The position numbers were made by a program, and so were the translations under genes. From Nissolia schottii (taxonomy: Eukaryota; Streptophyta; Magnoliopsida; Fabales; Fabaceae): 64,000 nucleotides of DNA. The notes below the pieces were generated by a model. The model saw only the letters and a list, made by a program, of their open reading frames with translations. It searched no databases and was not told the DNA's origin. The DNA lies in contig QANU01013744.1 in the NCBI GenBank assembly GCA_003254905.1, forward strand, positions 1,242,438 through 1,306,437, in the 5' to 3' direction. Below, piece by piece: positions 57,900 to 64,000 of the stretch. Numbering within the stretch: the first letter of the stretch is position 1; each line of letters begins with the position of its first letter.

Positions 57900-58920
57900 G
57901 GCATAAAAGGGCAAAATGGTCATTTCGGGATTTTTGGGTATTTAGAATAAAAATCTGGGTTTCTTTTTATGAAAAATGGGTTTAGAGGTATCAAAAACCT
58001 TGGGGTCAAGACTTGAGTCCATTGGAATGTGGTTAACTAAAATTTTGAAGAAAATTGGTTTTTATGTGCAAAAATGGCATTTTGATAAAAAAGGGCAAAT
58101 CTGTAATTTCAGGTGTTTGGACTAAAAATCTAGGTTTCTTTTTATGAAAAATGGGTTTAGAGGTATCAAAAACCTTAGGGTCAAGTCTTGAGTCCATTGG
58201 GTTATGGATAAACAAAATTTCAAAGAAAAATCGGTTTTTCGGACAAAAATGGTATTTTAAGCAAAAGAGGGCAAATCTGTAATTTCAGGTGTTTGGACTA
58301 AAAATCTGGGTTTATTATCATGAAAAATGGGTTTAGAGGTATTAAAAACCTTAGGGTCAAGTCTTGAGTCCATTGGGTTATGGAGAAATAAAATTCCAAA
58401 GAAAAATCGGTTTTTATGGGCAAAAATGGCATTTTGATCAAAAAGGGCAAATCTGTAATTTCGGGGGTTTGGACTAAAAATCTGGGTTTATTATCATGAA
58501 AAATGGGTTTAGAGGTATTAAAAACCTTAGGGTCAAGTCTTGAGTCCATTGGGTCATGGAGAAATAAAATTCCAAAGAAAAATCAATTTTTGGGCAAAAA
58601 AAATGGCATTTTGGTCAAAAAGGGCAAATCTGTAATTTTGGGTATAAGGGTTGAAGATCTGGGTTTATTATCATGAAAAATGGGTTCAGAGCTATCAAAA
58701 ACCTTGGGGCCAAGTCTTGAGTCCATTGGGTTATGGAGAAATAAAATTCCAAAGAAAAATCGGTTTTTCGGACAAAAATGACATTTTGGGCTTATGGGGG
58801 CATAACCATAATTTCGGGTAAGGAAATTAAAAATCTGGGTTTGTTTTCATAAAAAGTGGGTTTAGAACTATGAAAAACTTTAGGGTCAAGCTTTGAGTCC
58901 ATCGGTCAACGGTTGAATAA
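57900..58920. repeat. Tandem array in LTR B, period about 175 bp
   Basis: Five to six units marked by 'gcaaaaatggcattttgatc' near 57908 (partial), 58068, 58245, 58420, 58598 and 58770. Each continues with 'gggcaaatctgtaatttc', 'aaaaatctgggttt' and 'gtcttgagtccattggg'. The middle units are nearly identical, so expansion was recent; the outer ones are diverged. Confidence 0.92.
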
Positions 58921-59691
58921 AAATTCTAACGAATGCTTGGATATGCTATGTTAGGTTTAGCAAGTGATAGTATGCTCCCTTGTGTTTATGAGAATATGAT
59001 GAATGAATGAGTTATGTTATGATGGTGCATGTAGAACATTTTCATGAGTTAGGTTTATAATGATGTATGATGAACATGATATGTGGATGATGTATGATGA
59101 GCATGTCACAAGGTATGTTTATGATGAGTGCATGACATATTGGCATGATGATACATGTGGAACATTGCATGTAGAATATGTATGTTAGGAATGGTTATGA
59201 TATCATGCATCATGAGAACTAGAGGTTAATCACCTAAATTCTAAAGAGCATAATTGAACCTTAGGGAACAAGTATGTAGCTATATGATAGGAAGCATCTC
59301 TCTTGGCGGAAACGCCCCTCACCAGTCCCCACAAAGGGGTGGATTGGTTAATGATGAAGAATGAAAAGAAAGAAAGAACGAATGAATGAGACCGAGGACC
59401 AGGAGTTCACGCCTGGCTCGGAAGAATGAGAAAGGGTGACGTCACACCTAAGAAATGAGTATGATATGATGATGATGATGTATGAGTCTCCACTTGGTTG
59501 TGTCATAGGGCCAACCCCTCGCCCGCCCACTAGGTGGCCGGTTATCTCTATTGATGATCGAAGACGGAACATTAGTTATCCGCGGTGGTTCGCAACCACT
59601 CAGGTTATAGCGCTGCCTGGTCGACATCAATCAGAGGACAGAAGCAGGTTGTAGATGTTTGGCCGCATCTACATGAGTGGGAAAGACTCAG

Positions 59692-59800
59692 CGCGGCCCT
59701 GGTCCATTAGTTAGCTGGGAGCCGACGCAGCCTCGGTCCATTAGTTGGCCGAGAGCATGGAAAGAAGGATGTGTCCCGGTCCATTAGTTAGCCGGCGCGC
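59692..59800. repeat. Short array in LTR B: CGGTCCATTAGTTAGCCGG
   Basis: Three units near 59698, 59733 and 59778, each with GGTCCATTAGTTRGC. Same location in the LTR as the different arrays at 28844 and 30321. Confidence 0.85.
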
Positions 59801-61049
59801 ATGAGAGAGTCTCAAGACTAGCATGCATAAAGTATGAAATGAATGAGTATGTGATGCATAAGTATATGATAAAGTATGTAAATATATGTATGAAGTAAAT
59901 ACCGTCAAGAGAACGCTCGAGACGGCTATGTATATACGCGAAGTCAAGTTAACAAGCACGAGAACTTAGATAAACAAGACTAGTTCCCCAGTCACCTAGT
60001 AAAGTAGATAAAGCCGTTCAGGACCTTAGGCCAGATAATAATCAGTAGGATATTAGTATGCATGTTCACTTAGAAACACCTGAGCGGCCGGTTGATAAGT
60101 GAGTTAAAAGGATCCCCCGACGCCAAGGTAAACCACTGAGGACGAATGTTCTCACCCCCACTCACTTATACTTCCAGGGGTAGACGTGAGCTACGAGGAG
60201 CACCAAGAGGATCAGGAAAGAACAGAGGACAAGCTACCGCTGACGGACGGACAGATCTTCAAGGCTATGAAGACATACTTAGCTGGTTATGCTATGGATG
60301 AACTTTTATTATGTATGGATGATTATGACATGTACATATACTTTATTATAATATTATATGATTGGTTGTACTTATCTGTGAAGGACCAGGTACTTGCTTA
60401 GGTAAATAATTATGCTATGAATGACTATTGGTTGTAAGCCTCAAGCTCTATCGTTTGTCTTATACACTTTGATTCACACATGGCTCATATTTTGTAAATA
60501 TGCACTCAGTAGAAAAGTTTTAAATTGGTCCATATTTTCCTTAATCAAGTATTTTCGAAAAAGTAGTAAGGGACTATAAGTATTCCCACCAAGTGATTAA
60601 CAACCTAGTGAGCATTGTGTACTACTCGAGGGTATGCAGTTAGCTAGGGTGTTACAATTTACATCAATTTGAATTAAATAGATTTATAAATTATATAATG
60701 TTTGATATTAATTTTTTAAGTAGGATTTAAATGATTTTGAAATAAATCATTATGTTTTGTATACATTAAGTTATTGGATATAAAAGGGAAAACCTGAATC
60801 ATGTAATATTTACAATTGTTAAGATTGTTTTAATTTATTTTTAGCATTTATAAACTTAGAAGAAATTATCAAAATTTTATTTATTTGTGATATATGCTTA
60901 ATCTCTAGTATGCATAACAAAATATTCCATTTACAAAATAGATTAAAGAAATATGTATATTAAATGTAATGCACAAATTGTTGAAGTGATAGATGAGAAT
61001 TAGGGGTGGGAATAGGTCAGGCCGCCTGTCCGGACCTGCATTTTACCTT

Positions 61050-61112
61050 CAGTGAGACTCGAACCCAAAACCTCTGTCATTTAGAGCAATGCCTTATCCA
61101 CTAGACTAGCAT
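61050..61112 (-). ncRNA. tRNA-like segment in the left arm of the hAT element
   Basis: On the minus strand TAGTCTAGTGG (A box, 61098-61108) and GGTTCGAGTCT (B box, 61055-61065) sit at tRNA spacing. GGATAAGGCATTG follows the A box as in Arg-type tRNAs. It does not fold as a full tRNA by eye, so it is more likely SINE-like or a tRNA relic than a working gene. Confidence 0.5.
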
Positions 61113-61989
61113 TACTTTTTACAACATTTTATGCAATTGTATTTATTAATATAATTTTATTATTTAATTGTTTTTTTTAAATAAACCATAATCTAAAAAG
61201 TCTCTAAGACTCTCCCACACTTACACTCTCATCTCATCTGAATAATGTGAAAGAATATTGCTGGCATTTTCCTATTTATTTTTTGTTGGTCAAATGCCAT
61301 ATATTCTGTTTATGATTTACTATCACATACTAAGCAAGAGAATTGGTGATATACATAACAAAGTTGAGCAAATTTTTTTGGGATATGAACTTTGGTTTCT
61401 TAATGATAAAATCAATGGATGAAAAATTGATTTTCTTCTCACATAAAGGATGTTCACGTTACTCAGACTTATCTTTTGATTTGTTTCTTCATGGGCATAC
61501 CCCAGCAGCTTGGAATTTTAGAGTTTCAATTCTTTATTGAAAATGTATTTTTGATTCAAATTGAATTTATACACTCTTGCTTGTTATATAGTAAATGCTA
61601 TATTTGGTGTTAAACTCTCTCCCTTCTCTCAAGAAATACCTTTATATATATTAATTTTTTACTTTAGGATATTATTATATTGAGAAATTAAGTTATTAAC
61701 AAAAATAATACTTTGTTATGATTATTTTTGAAAAATTAAAAATTTCATATTTTATTTTAATATTTATTTTTATGATAAAAAATACACAGGCTGGTCTATC
61801 ACTAATATATGACATTTTACCAACAAAAAACAAGAAGCCAGCAAAGTTCTCTCACATTTTTCAGATGAGATGAGAGTGTGAGTGTGGGAGAGTCCTAGGG
61901 ACTCTTTAGATTAAGGTTTCTTTAAAAAGAAAAATTAAATAATAAAATTATATTAATAAATATAATTGCATAAAATGTTGCAAAAAGTA

Positions 61990-62052
61990 ATGTTAGTCTA
62001 GTGGATAAGGCATTGGTCTGAATGACAGAGGTCTTGGGTTTGAGTTTAGTAA
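61990..62052 (+). ncRNA. tRNA-like segment in the right arm of the hAT element
   Basis: Mirror copy: A box TAGTCTAGTGG (61994-62004) intact; B box degenerate GGTTTGAGTTT (62037-62047). Confidence 0.5.
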
Positions 62053-62265
62053 GCACAAATGAACATTTGTGATTAAACGCTTGGCCTGTTTCATTGATCT
62101 TCTGATCCTGACCTGTTCCCACTCCTAATGAGAGTACATTATTTTGTCTTTTATGCATGCTCTTTTATGAAGAAATTTAAATTTAAATAGAAATGTGTAA
62201 TACAACGTGGGTCCCACCATATGTGATATTTTGAATAGAAAAGATTTTGTTAGGACTACTCATCT

Positions 62266-62270
<5 letters not shown>

Positions 62271-62307
<37 letters not shown>
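62271..62307. repeat. (TA)n microsatellite
   Basis: Uninterrupted alternating T/A run. Confidence 0.95.
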
Positions 62308-62309
<2 letters not shown>

Positions 62310-63850
62310 AATAGATAGATATCTTATATTTTCGAAAACTGATATGATTTTAATTGAATTAGTGATTTAGAATAGAATATATCAATTAAATAGGATTTTT
62401 TTACATTGCAGTTAGACATAAATCATTGTTTTGAGGTATTTAATCTTAATATCTTAATCTCAACATGTAACATTTAATATTTGAGGTATTTATCTCTTAA
62501 AAAATTGTTAAAATTGTAAGGTATTGACACATTTAATACCTTAATTTAAAATGATTTTTAATGAATTCAAATTTCACATTTAAGAAAACATTTTCCCCCT
62601 AATTTTAGAATTATTCATTCCTTAAAAAAAATCAACTATTCATAATTATTTTTATTTTGAATTACATTACAGATCAACATTAATTTTGTAATTGTTTTTA
62701 TGATTTTTAGTCCTCTCATCACCTAATGTTTATGAACTAGTTTTAGTCGTCTCATCAAATTTAAGATTTTTCATTGTTTTCCAAATTTAAATAACGGTAA
62801 GCTGAATTTTGGAGGTTTTTTTTTATTTATTTTATGGAGGAGATGCGTGTTTATGGTTATAATAGATGAAATGATAGTTGTTATGAGTATTATTAGTGTG
62901 TGTTGTGTGGCTAAATGTTAGAGATGTAATGGTGGTTATAATGACAGTGTTATGTAAAGGTGGTGATGGTAAAGTTGGTGAAGATGTTTATTGAATGATG
63001 AGAGGGCTTAGAAAGAAGAAGTTAGTGTGTTGCCAATTTTTTGGTGGATATTTGTTCTCAAATTTAATTAGTAATGAAATATTTTTAATTAATAAAAAGT
63101 ATAAAATAAATGAATAAAAAAATAAAAATTAAAGGTCATTTAGAATGTTTAGTATTTGAAATAAAGAATAAGACGATAATGTTATATTTTTTAGATTTAA
63201 TTAATAAATTATATTTTATATTTCATATTTAATTAATAAAAATTATTAAATAAATGAATTAAAAAAAATAAAAGTAACTATTATTTAGAAGGTAAAATTA
63301 AGATGATGTTTGAGGATCAAATTTCTGTAAAAAAACATCTTTATAGGATTGAGGATCAAATTAAGGTCAAAATGTAAAATTAAAATAAATTGATATTTGA
63401 GGATCAAATTAAGTTGATGTTTGAGGATCAAATTTATATTAATTTTAAAGTACATGCTAAAATTTGTATATCATAAAAGGTAAAATTATCATTTGTCGTA
63501 TACGCTTTTTTATATTGATTAATCTTGAATATAATTTAATATTGTGCATTTCAGATTGAATACTTTGATTTAATACTGTAATTTAATATCAAATTTATAC
63601 TTTAATTAATAAAAATAATTAAATAAATGAAATAAAAAATGGAAAGTAAATATTTTTTCAGAATGCGTAGAATTGCTAAAATTTAAAATTGAGAAATGTG
63701 AAATAAGTTCTATTTATAATAGTAACTCAATTTTAGTACAAAAGAATGATGATGATATAATATGATAGCATTATTTTGCACATTTACATTAATCACAATT
63801 AAGCGAAAAAAAAAAAAGGTGGAAGTCATAAGTAACCTTCCCCTCCAAAG
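62308..63850. other. Intergenic, no gene recognised
   Basis: A/T-rich; a short repeat 'tgaggatcaaatt' occurs four times at 63310-63432. No coding segment seen. Confidence 0.6.
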
Positions 63851-63858
63851 GAAGGACG

Positions 63859-63938
63859 TGGGCCAGATGGGCTAACACAAAGCCAATCTCGGGCCCAATA
63901 GGTCCAAACCCGCAAAGTACAGCTCGCCGCTATAAAAA
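63859..63938 (+). promoter_or_regulatory. Housekeeping-type promoter at the window edge
   Basis: TGGGCC (63859-63864), TGGGCT (63868-63873) and GGGCCCA (63891-63897) are site II type elements. TATAAAAATA follows at 63931-63940 and ACCCTAA, telo-box-like, at 63956-63962. The combination is typical of plant ribosomal-protein and other growth-related genes. Confidence 0.65.
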
Positions 63939-63984
63939 TAAACCAGACCCTCACGACCCTAATCTACACAGTGGATGTGAGGCG

Positions 63985-64000
63985 ATGACGCAGATTCAGG
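63985..64000 (+). CDS. Possible gene start, truncated by the window end
   Basis: ATGACGCAGATTCAG (MTQIQ) begins 54 bp after the TATA box. The earlier ATG at 63975 is followed at once by TGA, so this ATG would be the first usable one. Five codons are too few to name a product. Confidence 0.35.

Larger units (their letters stand above)
56556..60656 (+). mobile_element. Solo LTR B (4101 bp)
   Basis: TGTAACATCCCGC...GGGTGTTACA with a perfect ATTTA duplication (56551-56555 and 60657-60661). Nearly the same as LTR A at both ends. The middle differs through different tandem arrays (57900-58920 and 59692-59800). No gag or pol. The 71-codon frame at 60186-60401 lies where LTR C carries its acidic-tailed frame. 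Confidence 0.93.
61001..62127. mobile_element. hAT-like foldback element with about 260-bp arms
   Basis: Ends TAGGGGTGGGAATAGGTCAG and TGACCTGTTCCCACTCCTA are inverted, and the arms 61001-61257 and about 61845-62127 are reverse complements over most of their length. Flanks ATGAGAAT (60993-61000) and ATGAGAGT (62128-62135) form an 8-bp duplication with one mismatch, the hAT hallmark. No transposase in the 590-bp centre, which is A/T-rich. Confidence 0.85.

Noticed and set aside
58033..58549. Two repetitive frames of 60-83 codons on the minus strand
   Set aside because: Translations of the 175-bp array in LTR B.
59436..59654. Overlapping frames on both strands of LTR B
   Set aside because: GC-richer LTR sequence; no conserved counterpart in LTR A.

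Overview
This looks like nuclear DNA of a flowering plant, probably a legume. It is AT-rich, coding exons are sparse and interrupted by introns, promoters are of the TATA-box type, and most of the window is transposable-element debris. The legume assignment is an inference from the general look of the protease inhibitors and LTR families; no sequence here proves the species. I see four likely functional genes, one gene start at the right edge and one clear host pseudogene.

Layout. (1) 0-22.3 kb holds three potato-inhibitor-I family serine protease inhibitor genes, all on the + strand: 2868-3297, 19496-20039 and 21878-22168. Each has a 16-22 nt first exon and a phase-1 intron. Duplicated flanks (156-362 = 5228-5435; promoter relic at about 4105) show the locus grew by local duplication. 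Between inhibitors 1 and 2 lie a decayed pyruvate-kinase fragment (8032-8413) and a broken Copia region (9.2-16.1 kb) whose two halves point in opposite directions. That Copia region is itself split by a 1.46-kb solo LTR with a 5-bp target duplication. A MITE and a minisatellite (17.8-18.5 kb) follow. (2) 22.6-33.7 kb is a nest of solo LTRs. An outer LTR (D) contains LTR C, and C contains LTR A (perfect GCATG duplication), a 1.48-kb LTR (E) and a collapsed LTR marked by a single N. (3) 34-40.9 kb holds an Athila-like LTR plus gag relic, a 665-bp assembly gap, a Copia LTR end, a reverse-strand LINE relic and a non-autonomous CACTA element. (4) 41-50.2 kb holds Stowaway-like MITEs, an intronless SUPERMAN/TAC-type C2H2 zinc-finger gene (44852-45469) and a second LINE relic. 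(5) 51.3-60.7 kb holds three further solo LTRs with perfect 5-bp target duplications. (6) 61.0-62.1 kb is a hAT-like foldback element whose arms each carry a tRNA-like segment. (7) The last about 150 bp look like a strong housekeeping promoter with TGGGCC motifs, a telo-box-like ACCCTAA and a TATA box.

The host genes do not form a pathway with each other beyond the inhibitor cluster. The three inhibitors differ at the reactive-site P1 residue (Asp, Thr, Phe), which suggests diversification of target protease. The most unusual non-genic signals are: near-palindromes CCGCT(G/C)AGCGG clustered just upstream of the TATA box in otherwise different LTR families; unrelated tandem arrays at equivalent positions of homologous long LTRs; and the tRNA-like sequences inside the hAT arms. 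All alignments were done by eye, and family names rest on remembered family motifs, not on a search.
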